A DNA stretch of 53,947 nt from Comamonas halotolerans (GTDB lineage Bacteria > Pseudomonadota > Gammaproteobacteria > Burkholderiales > Burkholderiaceae_C), in contig NZ_JASAUZ010000010.1 in NCBI RefSeq assembly GCF_030162935.1, forward strand, positions 1 through 53,947, written 5' to 3'. Within the stretch, counting starts at the first letter, position 1; each line of letters starts with the position of its first letter. Below, one piece after another: positions 17,560 to 25,270 of the stretch. The notes under the pieces are model-generated. The model saw only the letters and a program-made list of their open reading frames with translations. It was not told the origin of the DNA and searched no databases. A program made the translations under genes and the position numbers.

Positions 17560-18513
17560 ATGCCGCGCTCCGAAATCGAAACACCGTCGTCGTCCTGGCT
17601 TACTCCCAGCAGCCTGCTGCGTATTTCCATCGTGGTAGCGGTATTCACCATCGTGCTCAAAATGTTGGCGTGGTGGGTAACTGGCTCGGTGGGTTTGCTC
17701 TCCGATGCGCTCGAATCATTTGTGAATCTTGCCGGAGCTACCTTTGCGCTGGCCATGGTCACTATCGCTCAGCGACCACCGGATGAGGATCATCCCTATG
17801 GGCACCACAAGGCGGAATACTTTTCCGCAGGATTTGAGGGGCTGCTCATCATTGGTGCCAGCCTGGCCATCCTGTGGGTCAGCGTGGATCGCTGGTTTCA
17901 TCCCCAGCCGCTGGAGCGCCTGGATTGGGGTTTGGGGCTTTCCCTGCTCAGCACGGTACTCAACGGTGCGCTGGCATGGGTGATGTTCCGCAGCGCACGC
18001 AATTACCGCTCCATGGCGCTGGAGGGCGACGCGCGTCACCTGATGACAGACGTGTACACCTCGGTGGGGGTGGTGATCGGCTTGGGTCTGGCCCATATGA
18101 CGGGCTGGTGGTGGCTGGACCCCCTGGCAGGCGTGGTTGTGGCGCTGAATATTTTGTGGCACGGAGGCGTCATGCTCTGGCGTGCGTCACAAGGCTTGAT
18201 GGACATCGCCATGGACCCGGAGCAGCTTGAGAAAATTCACGCAGTGCTGGCACAGCAAACACAGGCAGTGAAGGTGCAAACGGGAGAGCAGGTGGTGTTT
18301 GACAGTGTGCACACCCGTCAGGCGGGAGGACATGGTTTTCTCGATGTGCACATGCATGTGCCGGGTACATGGACGCTGGCACAAGCGGCTACATGGCGTT
18401 TGCAGGCAGAGTCTGCCTTGATGGTAGCCATTCCGACGCTCCAGGCGCGCATCGAACTGCTGCCTCAAGGCACGGATACGGTGCTAGAGCAAAAGAATGG
18501 CCAGAGCGCTTGA
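17560..18513 (+). CDS. cation diffusion facilitator (CDF/FieF-like) metal exporter
   Basis: A 317-residue inner-membrane antiporter that exports divalent metals such as Zn2+ or Fe2+ in exchange for protons. Six spans occupy residues ~18-210. GLLSDALESFVN in span 2 supplies the Asp, and EGDARHLMTDVYTS in span 5 supplies the His/Asp of the metal site; DHPYGHHKAE is the histidine-rich signature between spans 2 and 3. The cytoplasmic C-terminal domain (~215-300) holds HTRQAGGHGFLDVHMHVPG. The ATG at 17560 follows the AraC gene by 100 nt. Metal specificity is not certain. Confidence 0.92.
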   Translation: MPRSEIETPSSSWLTPSSLLRISIVVAVFTIVLKMLAWWVTGSVGLLSDALESFVNLAGATFALAMVTIAQRPPDEDHPYGHHKAEYFSAGFEGLLIIGASLAILWVSVDRWFHPQPLERLDWGLGLSLLSTVLNGALAWVMFRSARNYRSMALEGDARHLMTDVYTSVGVVIGLGLAHMTGWWWLDPLAGVVVALNILWHGGVMLWRASQGLMDIAMDPEQLEKIHAVLAQQTQAVKVQTGEQVVFDSVHTRQAGGHGFLDVHMHVPGTWTLAQAATWRLQAESALMVAIPTLQARIELLPQGTDTVLEQKNGQSA

Positions 18514-18571
18514 AGCGTGAAGGTCCCCACTCAACGATTCGAAAATTGAATTATTGATGCATTAAAAAGAA

Positions 18572-18599
18572 TTGGACGCGAATGATCTGCGTCTCCAAC
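18572..18599. promoter_or_regulatory. imperfect inverted repeat upstream of the Bug operon, candidate LysR-type site
   Basis: TTGGACGC (18572-18579) and GCGTCTCCAA (18590-18599) are complementary apart from a 2-nt bulge. It lies about 50 nt upstream of the solute-receptor ATG, after an AT-rich stretch (18540-18571) that could hold the promoter. The operon ends in a LysR gene, which makes a LysR operator plausible. Confidence 0.35.
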
Positions 18600-18649
18600 A
18601 TGGCGTCAGTGCTGGGCACACAGCACTGCCAAGTCACAAGGAGACAGAA

Positions 18650-19609
18650 ATGAAATCATTGCGCGTGATAGCTGGGGCCATCTCATTGGCGGCGGCAACG
18701 GCTTCTTTTGCTCAGGACTATCCCAGCGCCCCCATCACCATGGTGGTGCCATTTGCTGCGGGTAGTGGAACTGATGCAGTCGCTCGGGTGGTGGCGACGA
18801 AGTTGGGTGAACGGTTAAAGCAGCCGGTGATTGTTGAAAACAAAGCGGGTGCCAGTGCACAGATTGGGGCCGGCCTGGTTGCCAAGGCAAAGCCCGATGG
18901 CTACACCTTGTTCATGACAACCAACACTTCGCATTCTGCCAACCCTTGGCTGATCAAGAACCTGAAGTACGACCCCATCAAGGACTTCACACCAGTGGCG
19001 CGGATCGGCGAGCTGCCTTTTGCGCTGGCGGTGCACCCGTCAGTGCCTGCGCAAACCTTGCAAGAGTTGATTGCCTATGCACAGGCCAACCCAGACAAGC
19101 TGTCTTATGGCACACCGAACAGCACCTCTTTGGTGGCCTCGGAAACCTTTAAGTTTTTGACAAAGACGCGCATCACCGCAGTGCCTTACAAGTCGAGTCC
19201 ACAGGCATTGACAGATTTGGTGGGCAACCAGATCCAAATCTATGTGGCCGACTTGGGCTCAAGCTGGAGCATGCTGAAGACGGACCGCGTGCGTACATTG
19301 GCCGTGACGGCAGCCAAAGGCTCCACCTTGCTGCCGAATGTACCTGCCATGGCCACGGCATTGCCTGGGTTTGACATCACGTCGTGGAACGGAATTTTTG
19401 GCCCTGCAGGCATGCCCAAAGAGGTCGTTGAACGCTTGAATGCAGCGCTGCAGGACTTGCTCAAACAGCAGGAGGTGAAAGATCAGCTGGCACAAGTTGG
19501 TTTTGAGGTGTGGCCGACGGCAACCCCCGAGGAATTTGCCAGGTACGTGCAGGACCAACTGAACAATTGGGGAAGGTTGATCCAGCAGTCCAAGATTGAG
19601 GCGCAGTGA
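18650..19609 (+). CDS. Bug-family tripartite tricarboxylate transporter substrate-binding protein
   Basis: A 319-residue periplasmic receptor. The N-terminus is a signal peptide ending in ATASFAQ; mature residues start DYPSAPITMVVPFAAGSGTD, the classic Bug motif with the small-carboxylate binding loop. KPDGYTLFMTT and SYGTPNSTS are further family blocks. I chose the ATG at 18650, which has AAGGAGA upstream. No TctA/TctB membrane genes are in the window, as is usual for orphan Bug receptors in Comamonas and Bordetella. As first gene of the 18.6-22.5 kb operon it probably binds the acid that the next genes activate and oxidise. Confidence 0.93.
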   Translation: MKSLRVIAGAISLAAATASFAQDYPSAPITMVVPFAAGSGTDAVARVVATKLGERLKQPVIVENKAGASAQIGAGLVAKAKPDGYTLFMTTNTSHSANPWLIKNLKYDPIKDFTPVARIGELPFALAVHPSVPAQTLQELIAYAQANPDKLSYGTPNSTSLVASETFKFLTKTRITAVPYKSSPQALTDLVGNQIQIYVADLGSSWSMLKTDRVRTLAVTAAKGSTLLPNVPAMATALPGFDITSWNGIFGPAGMPKEVVERLNAALQDLLKQQEVKDQLAQVGFEVWPTATPEEFARYVQDQLNNWGRLIQQSKIEAQ

Positions 19610-19616
19610 GGTTGGC

Positions 19617-20849
19617 ATGGATCAGAGCAGCTCCCCGATGGGACCTTTAGCGGGCGTCAAGGTGGTGGATATGACAAGCGTCATTCTGGGACCTTTTGCT
19701 ACGCAAATTCTGGCCTCCCTGGGGGCCGAAGTGATCAAGGTAGAGCCACCGGATGGCGACAATATGCGCCATGTCGGACCCATGAAAAATGCAGGCATGG
19801 GGTACATATTTTTGCAGGCCAACCAGGGCAAGCAATCGGTTGTGCTCGATCTCAAGCAAGCCAGTGCTCGTGAGGCATTGCTGCGACTGGTGCGTGACAG
19901 CGATGTGCTCATCAGCAATGTTCGCCCACAAGCCATGGCACGGCTGGGCCTGTCTTATGAAGACTTGAAAATGCACAACCCTCGGCTCATTCACGTGAGC
20001 TGTTGCGGTTTTGATCAATCAGGCCCTTATGCAGCCAAGCCTGCCTATGACGACTTGATCCAGGGCGCAACAGGGGTGCCCTGGCTTGCGCAGCAGTATG
20101 CAGGTGGAGCGCCGACTTATGCGCCCATGACGCTGGGAGATCGGGTTACGGGACTGCATGCGGTGTACGCCGTCACTGCTGCCTTGTATGCCCGTGAGCG
20201 CACGGGCGTGGGACAAGCGGTTGTGGTGCCCATGTTTGAGGCCATGACCCAGTTCATTCTGGGAGATCACCTGGCTGGTCTGAGTTTTGAACCTGCACAG
20301 GGGGAGCCAGGATATGCCCGCTTGCTGACCAGCCACCGCAGACCCTACCAGACCGCTGACGGTTATTTGTGCGTGCTGATCTACAACGACAAGCACTGGA
20401 ACAGTTTTTTTGCAGCGATTGGGCAGCCAGAGCGCATGCAGGAAACGATGTTTGCAACCCATACCCAGCGCGCCGCCCATATTGATGCGGTGTATGCCGA
20501 GGTAGGGCGTCTGATGCTGCAGCGTACGACAGCGCAGTGGCAGCAATTGCTGGACGCGGTGGACATTCCCAATATGCCGATGGCATCGCCGGCGGATTTG
20601 CTGGTTGACCCGCACCACCAAGCAACAGGCTTTGTGCGCACGGTCGAGCATCCAACCGAAGGCACGCTGAAAATCACCGGCGCGCCGACGCAATGGTCGG
20701 GAACCCCTTTGACGCAAACCGTCAGTCCTGCGCCGCTGCAAGGCGAACACACCGCAGCCGTGCTGCAGGCGCTGGGCTTTTCGCAAGAAGAAATTGCGGC
20801 CATGCAAGCAACAGGCGCTTGTCGCCAGGCTGCATGCCGAGCAGCTTGA
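19617..20849 (+). CDS. CaiB/BaiF family (class III) CoA-transferase
   Basis: A 410-residue enzyme that moves CoA between acyl groups without a free acid-CoA ligase step. The N-terminus reads GPLAGVKVVDMTSVILGPFA, the family start motif, with LGAEVIKVEPP following; Asp145 in PAYDDLIQGATG matches the catalytic aspartate. It begins 7 nt after the receptor stop codon, with GAGG upstream. It presumably activates the imported carboxylate for the dehydrogenase at 21292. Donor and acceptor cannot be read from the sequence. Confidence 0.92.
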   Translation: MDQSSSPMGPLAGVKVVDMTSVILGPFATQILASLGAEVIKVEPPDGDNMRHVGPMKNAGMGYIFLQANQGKQSVVLDLKQASAREALLRLVRDSDVLISNVRPQAMARLGLSYEDLKMHNPRLIHVSCCGFDQSGPYAAKPAYDDLIQGATGVPWLAQQYAGGAPTYAPMTLGDRVTGLHAVYAVTAALYARERTGVGQAVVVPMFEAMTQFILGDHLAGLSFEPAQGEPGYARLLTSHRRPYQTADGYLCVLIYNDKHWNSFFAAIGQPERMQETMFATHTQRAAHIDAVYAEVGRLMLQRTTAQWQQLLDAVDIPNMPMASPADLLVDPHHQATGFVRTVEHPTEGTLKITGAPTQWSGTPLTQTVSPAPLQGEHTAAVLQALGFSQEEIAAMQATGACRQAACRAA

Positions 20850-20860
20850 AGGAGATGCAC

Positions 20861-21238
20861 ATGTCTCGCTATTTGATTCGAGAGCAAGATATTGAAGGCT
20901 ACAGCCCTGCCAACCACCACGGTACGGTGAACAAGCGCCTGATCAGTCAAGCGAATGTCGGTGCAAGGCATATGGAAGTCGTGCTGGGTACTTTGGAAAA
21001 AGGGGGCGGCGCCTTGCCACATGCACACCCGGGCATGGAGCAAGCCTGCTATTTGCTTGCTGGCACTGCAGAAGTGGAGATGGAGGGAGAGTGCTTTTCC
21101 ATGCAGCCTGGCGACACATGCTTTTTCCCGGAAGACGTCATGCACATCTTTCGTGTCACCAGCGAAACGCCTGTGCGTTTGCTTGTGATCTACAGCCCGC
21201 CATATGGCGAAAACCCTGCACGCGTGCGCCGACCCTGA
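20861..21238 (+). CDS. single-domain cupin protein
   Basis: A 125-residue beta-barrel protein. Cupin motif 1 is intact: a Gly, then HAH, four residues, Glu (GALPHAHPGMEQ), and motif 2 contains PEDVMH. The two His, one Glu and last His should bind a metal. The ATG at 20861 has AAGGAGA upstream and follows the CoA-transferase by 11 nt, so it is co-translated with it. It could be an isomerase, dioxygenase or sensing protein; its place between a CoA-transferase and an acyl-CoA dehydrogenase suggests a catabolic role, not shown. Confidence 0.88.
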   Translation: MSRYLIREQDIEGYSPANHHGTVNKRLISQANVGARHMEVVLGTLEKGGGALPHAHPGMEQACYLLAGTAEVEMEGECFSMQPGDTCFFPEDVMHIFRVTSETPVRLLVIYSPPYGENPARVRRP

Positions 21239-21291
21239 GGGCAGTGGAACGCAAGCATCAAGCTATCACAACGCAATGAAGGGAGACAGAC

Positions 21292-22455
21292 ATGGATTTC
21301 CTCTGGAGTGCAGAGCAGGAACAGATTCGTGATGCGATTGATCGCGTATGTAAGCCGTTTGACGCGGATTACTGGCTCGAGAAGGACAACGAGGGAGGTT
21401 TTCCCCACGACTTCCACAAGGCACTGGCCGATGCCGGCTGGCTAGGCATTGCGATGCCTGAAGAGTTTGGCGGTGCTGGCCTGGGCATCAGCGAAGCGGC
21501 TTTGATGATGCACACCATCGCGGCGACAGGGGCGGGTCTGTCGGGTGCATCAGCGGTGCATATGAATATTTTTGGCTTGCACCCTGCAGTGGTCTTTGGC
21601 TCTAATGCACAGAAAAAACGCTGGTTGCCGCCGCTGATTGCTGGCCAAGACAAAGCATGCTTTGGGGTGACAGAGCCCAATTCAGGACTGAATACCCTGA
21701 AACTTCAGACACTGGCAGTGCGTGACGGTGATCACTATGTCGTCACTGGACAAAAAGTGTTTATCTCGACAGCGCAGGTGGCCAACAAGATCTTGCTGCT
21801 GGTTCGTACCAAGCCGGTGCATGAGTGCAAAGGCACCGAAGGGTTGAGCCTGTTTTATACCGATCTGGATCGCAGCAAGATTGAGGTGCGGGAGATTCCG
21901 AAATTGGGACGCAAATGCGTGGATACCAATCAGTTGTTCATTGATGGGCTGCGCATCCCCGTGGAGGATCGAATCGGAGAAGAGGACAAAGGTTTTTCCT
22001 ACATCTTGCATGGCCTGAACCCCGAGCGTATTTTGATTGCTGCGGAAGCGGTTGGCTTGGGGCGTGCAGCGCTGGAGCGTGCAGCACAGTATGCGAAAGA
22101 GCGTGTGGTGTTTGATCGTCCTATTGGTCAGAACCAGGGCATCCAGCATCCCTTGGCATTGGCGTGGATGCAGTTGGAGGCTGCGCATCTGATGGTGCAA
22201 AAGGCAGCCTTTTTATATGACAAGGGTTTGCCGTGCGCAGCCGAAGCCAATGCCGCCAAATACCTGGCTGCAGAGGCCTGCGGCAAAGCCTGCGAAGCTG
22301 CTATTTACACGCATGGCGGCATGGGCTACGCCAAGGAGTTCCATGTCGAGCGCTATATGCGGGAGTCATGGATTCCAAGGCTGGCCCCTGTCAGTCCGCA
22401 GATGATCATGAACTTCATCGCAGAGAAAGTGCTGGGCTTGCCCAAGTCCTATTGA
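21292..22455 (+). CDS. acyl-CoA dehydrogenase with LCAD/IVD-type catalytic Glu
   Basis: A 387-residue FAD enzyme that oxidises an acyl-CoA to the 2-enoyl-CoA. CFGVTEPNSG (123-132) and VTGQKVFIST (151-160) are the two FAD-binding signatures. Where medium-chain dehydrogenases have the catalytic IYEGT motif, this one has RLAPVSPQM with no Glu; instead Glu245 in GLNPERILIA matches the base position of isovaleryl- and long-chain dehydrogenases. The C-terminus ends VLGLPKSY, shared by a distinct ACAD clade. It starts 53 nt after the cupin gene with GGGAGA upstream. Substrate unknown, probably a branched or dicarboxylic acyl-CoA given the Bug receptor. Confidence 0.9.
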   Translation: MDFLWSAEQEQIRDAIDRVCKPFDADYWLEKDNEGGFPHDFHKALADAGWLGIAMPEEFGGAGLGISEAALMMHTIAATGAGLSGASAVHMNIFGLHPAVVFGSNAQKKRWLPPLIAGQDKACFGVTEPNSGLNTLKLQTLAVRDGDHYVVTGQKVFISTAQVANKILLLVRTKPVHECKGTEGLSLFYTDLDRSKIEVREIPKLGRKCVDTNQLFIDGLRIPVEDRIGEEDKGFSYILHGLNPERILIAAEAVGLGRAALERAAQYAKERVVFDRPIGQNQGIQHPLALAWMQLEAAHLMVQKAAFLYDKGLPCAAEANAAKYLAAEACGKACEAAIYTHGGMGYAKEFHVERYMRESWIPRLAPVSPQMIMNFIAEKVLGLPKSY

Positions 22456-22549
22456 TCATCGTGATGCTCGGGAGCGCTGGCGCTTGAGGGTAAATGCTAG
22501 GCCAGCCAAGGCCTTGCAAGCCAATGTGTGGATGCAAGATAGCGTCTAC

Positions 22550-23449
22550 ATGAAAACCCATCTATTGCGTTACTTTGTTGCTTTGGCTGAAGAGCAGCAC
22601 TTCGGCAAGGCGGCACAGCGACTGTCCATCACGCAGCCACCCTTGAGCATGGCGCTGAAGACGCTGGAAAGTGAGTTGGGCGTTGCTCTGATGGAGCGCA
22701 ATGCCAAGCATGTGCACCTGACGCCTGCAGGGGAGGCATTGTTGGTGGAAGCCCGAAAAGTGCTCAGCCAGATTCAACGTGCTTCAGAGGTGGTACGCAG
22801 TGTGGCGCAGGGTGCGCAAGGCAGGCTGAATGTGGGGATCACCGGCTCGATGATCTATCGGCAAGTACCAGACTTTTGTCGTACCTTTCAGCAAGGGCGT
22901 CCCTTGGTGGAAGTATGTCTGCATGAAATTTCAACCCGCGAGCAAATTGGCGCACTCATTTCTGGTGAGCTGGATGTTGGTTTTTTGAATTTGCGCCAAG
23001 ATGCGCAGCGCTTGGAAACATTGCCCATCGGCTCGGAGCCTCTGGTGTGCTGCATGCCTGCAGCACATCCGCTGGCCGAGAATGACAGCATCGATTTGCA
23101 TCAACTGGAGGATGAAGTCTTTGTCATGTTTGCGCGAGAAGTTGCTCCCGCCAATTACGACAATGTCATCGCCTGTCTGCAGCAAGCCAATATCCATCCG
23201 CATACCACCCATGCTGCGCGGCAGTGGTTGACGGTGGTGGCGCTGGTATCCACGGGCCAAGGCGTTGCTTTGGTGCCGCAGTGTCTGGCGCGTGCCGGTA
23301 TTTCTGGCGTGCGGTTTCTGCCTTTGAATGGCGTGCAGTTTTTCACGCCTGCGTATCTGGCCTGGCGGCGTGACCAGATGAGCCCTTTGGTCGATGCCTT
23401 TGTTCAAAGCGTGCAGCAGCAGGTCTCTGAAGATGCAGTGTTGAGGTAG
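22550..23449 (+). CDS. LysR-family transcriptional regulator
   Basis: A 299-residue regulator. Residues 1-60 hold the winged helix-turn-helix (LLRYFVALAEEQHFGKAAQR, then SITQPPLSMALKTLE), and residues ~88-290 the two-lobed effector-binding domain. I chose the ATG at 22550 because LysR proteins start just before this helix; a second ATG at 22532 is possible and neither has a clear ribosome site. It lies 94 nt downstream of the dehydrogenase on the same strand, an unusual arrangement since LysR genes are often divergent. It probably controls the 18.6-22.5 kb operon. Confidence 0.9.
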   Translation: MKTHLLRYFVALAEEQHFGKAAQRLSITQPPLSMALKTLESELGVALMERNAKHVHLTPAGEALLVEARKVLSQIQRASEVVRSVAQGAQGRLNVGITGSMIYRQVPDFCRTFQQGRPLVEVCLHEISTREQIGALISGELDVGFLNLRQDAQRLETLPIGSEPLVCCMPAAHPLAENDSIDLHQLEDEVFVMFAREVAPANYDNVIACLQQANIHPHTTHAARQWLTVVALVSTGQGVALVPQCLARAGISGVRFLPLNGVQFFTPAYLAWRRDQMSPLVDAFVQSVQQQVSEDAVLR

Positions 23450-23520
23450 AAGTACGGTTCTCGGTGGCCGATTGTCCTCAGAGCTTCATCTGAGATGCAG
23501 GCGCAGGATAATTTGGTTCT

Positions 23521-24930
23521 ATGACTACCTCCATCAGCGCCGCAGGCGCCCCCGCTTCTACGGCGTTTTCTTCGCTCACGCTCCACCCGGCCACCTTGCA
23601 AAACCTGCAGGCCCTGGGCTACGAGCAAATGACGCCTATTCAAGCTGCCAGTCTGCCACTGACGCTGCGTGGTCGCGACCTGATTGCCCAGGCCAGCACG
23701 GGCAGTGGCAAGACCGCCGCCTTTGGCCTGCCTTTGCTGGAGCGCCTGAACCAGCGCTGGTTTGCTGTGCAGGGGCTGGTGCTGTGCCCAACGCGCGAGT
23801 TGGCAGATCAGGTGGCCACCGAAATTCGCCGCCTGGCGAGGGCACAGGAGAACATCAAGGTGGTCACTGTTTACGGCGGTGTTCCGACGCGCAATCAGAT
23901 TGCCAGCCTGGAAAACGGTGCCCACATCGTGGTGGGTACACCTGGTCGGGTGATGGATCTGATAGACCGTGGCGCACTGGATATCAGCAAGCTGCAAACC
24001 CTGGTGCTGGACGAAGCCGATCGCATGCTGGATATGGGCTTTTATGCCGACATTGCCACCGTGGTGGAGCAGTGCCCGGAGCAACGCCAGACCCTGCTGT
24101 TTTCAGCCACCTATCCTGAGGGGATCGCCGACCTGGCCAAGCGTTTTATGCGAGAGCCTGAAATGGTCAAAGTGGCTGCACAGCACAGCACGCAAAAGAT
24201 TGAGCAGCGTTGGTACGAAGTGCCCGCCAAGCAAAAGGTGGATGCGGTGGTGCAACTGCTGGCGCATTTCCGCCCGGAGTCGACCATTGCCTTTTGCAAC
24301 ACCAAGCAGCAATGCCGTGATGTGGTGACACAGCTGCAGGCACAGGGCATCAGTGCCCTGGCCTTGTTTGGCGAGCTGGAACAACGTGAGCGCGATGAGG
24401 TGCTGGTGCAGTTTGCCAACCGTAGTTGTTCCGTTCTGGTGGCGACCGATGTTGCTGCACGTGGTCTGGATATTTCCAATCTGTCTGCCGTCATCAACGT
24501 GGATGTGACGCCCGATGCCGAAGTGCATATCCATCGCATCGGTCGTACCGGGCGGGGTGATGCCGAAGGCTTGGCCTTGAATCTGGTTGCCATGGATGAG
24601 ATGCTCCATGTGTCGAAAATCGAGCAGTTGCAGGAGCGTGCCTCCGAATGGTTCGAGCTGAGCGAGTTGACGCCTGCTCCTGGTGGCGCATTGCTGCCAC
24701 CCATGATGACCATTCAGATCATCGGTGGGCGCAAGGAAAAGATTCGTGCGGGCGATGTCATGGGCGCCATGTGTGCGGATTTTGGGTATGCCAGGGACCA
24801 GATTGGCAAGATCAGCGTGAATGACTTTTCGACGTATGTGGCGGTGGATCGGCGCATTGCTGCAGAAGCCTGTGCCAAGCTCAATAACGGACGCGTCAAG
24901 GGCAAGAGTGTGCGAGCACGGGTGCTGTAA
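23521..24930 (+). CDS. dbpA: DEAD-box ATP-dependent RNA helicase DbpA
   Basis: A 469-residue helicase that acts in 50S ribosome assembly. Motifs in order: Q motif near 35, ASTGSGKTAA (motif I), PTRELADQ (Ia), TPGRVMD (Ib), DEADRML (II), SATYP (III), and HRIGRTGRG (VI). The last ~75 residues (TIQIIGGRKEKIRAGDVMGA onward) are the DbpA RNA-binding domain that recognises hairpin 92 of 23S rRNA, which separates it from RhlE or SrmB. Start at ATG 23521. It has its own terminator at 24959-25000. Confidence 0.95.
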   Translation: MTTSISAAGAPASTAFSSLTLHPATLQNLQALGYEQMTPIQAASLPLTLRGRDLIAQASTGSGKTAAFGLPLLERLNQRWFAVQGLVLCPTRELADQVATEIRRLARAQENIKVVTVYGGVPTRNQIASLENGAHIVVGTPGRVMDLIDRGALDISKLQTLVLDEADRMLDMGFYADIATVVEQCPEQRQTLLFSATYPEGIADLAKRFMREPEMVKVAAQHSTQKIEQRWYEVPAKQKVDAVVQLLAHFRPESTIAFCNTKQQCRDVVTQLQAQGISALALFGELEQRERDEVLVQFANRSCSVLVATDVAARGLDISNLSAVINVDVTPDAEVHIHRIGRTGRGDAEGLALNLVAMDEMLHVSKIEQLQERASEWFELSELTPAPGGALLPPMMTIQIIGGRKEKIRAGDVMGAMCADFGYARDQIGKISVNDFSTYVAVDRRIAAEACAKLNNGRVKGKSVRARVL

Positions 24931-24958
24931 ATAACTTTTCTTGGTTGTTCTCAAACTG

Positions 24959-25000
24959 GCTGCTAGCGATTACTGGGTAAGAGCTAGCAGCTATTTTTTG
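24959..25000 (+). terminator. terminator of dbpA, resembling a dispersed Comamonadaceae intergenic repeat
   Basis: GCTGCTAGC (24959-24967) pairs perfectly with GCTAGCAGC (24983-24991) around a 15-nt loop, followed by TATTTTTTG. The core word CTGCTAGCG with a nearby inverted copy and T-run recurs, from memory, in many intergenic regions of Acidovorax, Delftia and Comamonas. Confidence 0.75.
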
Positions 25001-25222
25001 CTTGTTGTTTCTAGCTTCTGCAGTGTATTTTTTCCAGATGCCGGCTCGTCGCACAGGCGGGACACGGGTGCAGGGCGCGCTTCTTTTGCTTGCTTTGCTT
25101 GCGCGAGCAAGAAAAGTGAGTCTCCTGCCGCGCGACAGGCGGCCAGCGAAACTTGGAGCTACAACAAGAGAAAAAAGACCTGTAACTTTTCTTTGTCAAG
25201 CGTAAGAAGCTATCAATTTCAA
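25001..25222. other. gene-free stretch between dbpA and the MmgE/PrpD gene
   Basis: Together with the flanking terminators this is about 340 nt without a supportable gene. Short frames on both strands have low-complexity, Ala/Arg-rich or Lys-rich translations and no ribosome sites. It contains a small hairpin with a GCGA tetraloop (CTTGC 25098-25102 with GCAAG 25107-25111) and alternating GC-rich and AT-rich blocks. It looks like a structured intergenic element and may be dispersed in the genome. Confidence 0.4.
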
Positions 25223-25255
25223 TCAAAAAAAGGTTGCCAAAGGGCAACCCTTTTC
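25223..25255. terminator. bidirectional terminator between dbpA and the MmgE/PrpD gene
   Basis: GGTTGCC (25232-25238) pairs with GGCAACC (25243-25249), loop AAAG. Seven A precede it (T-run for the minus strand) and CTTTT follows it on the plus strand. It lies 16 nt past the MmgE/PrpD stop codon. Confidence 0.85.
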
Positions 25256-25270
25256 AACACACCGTAAACC

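Noticed and set aside
24941..25267. 108-aa plus-strand frame after dbpA
   Set aside because: It runs through two terminator hairpins and has no ribosome site or conserved sequence.
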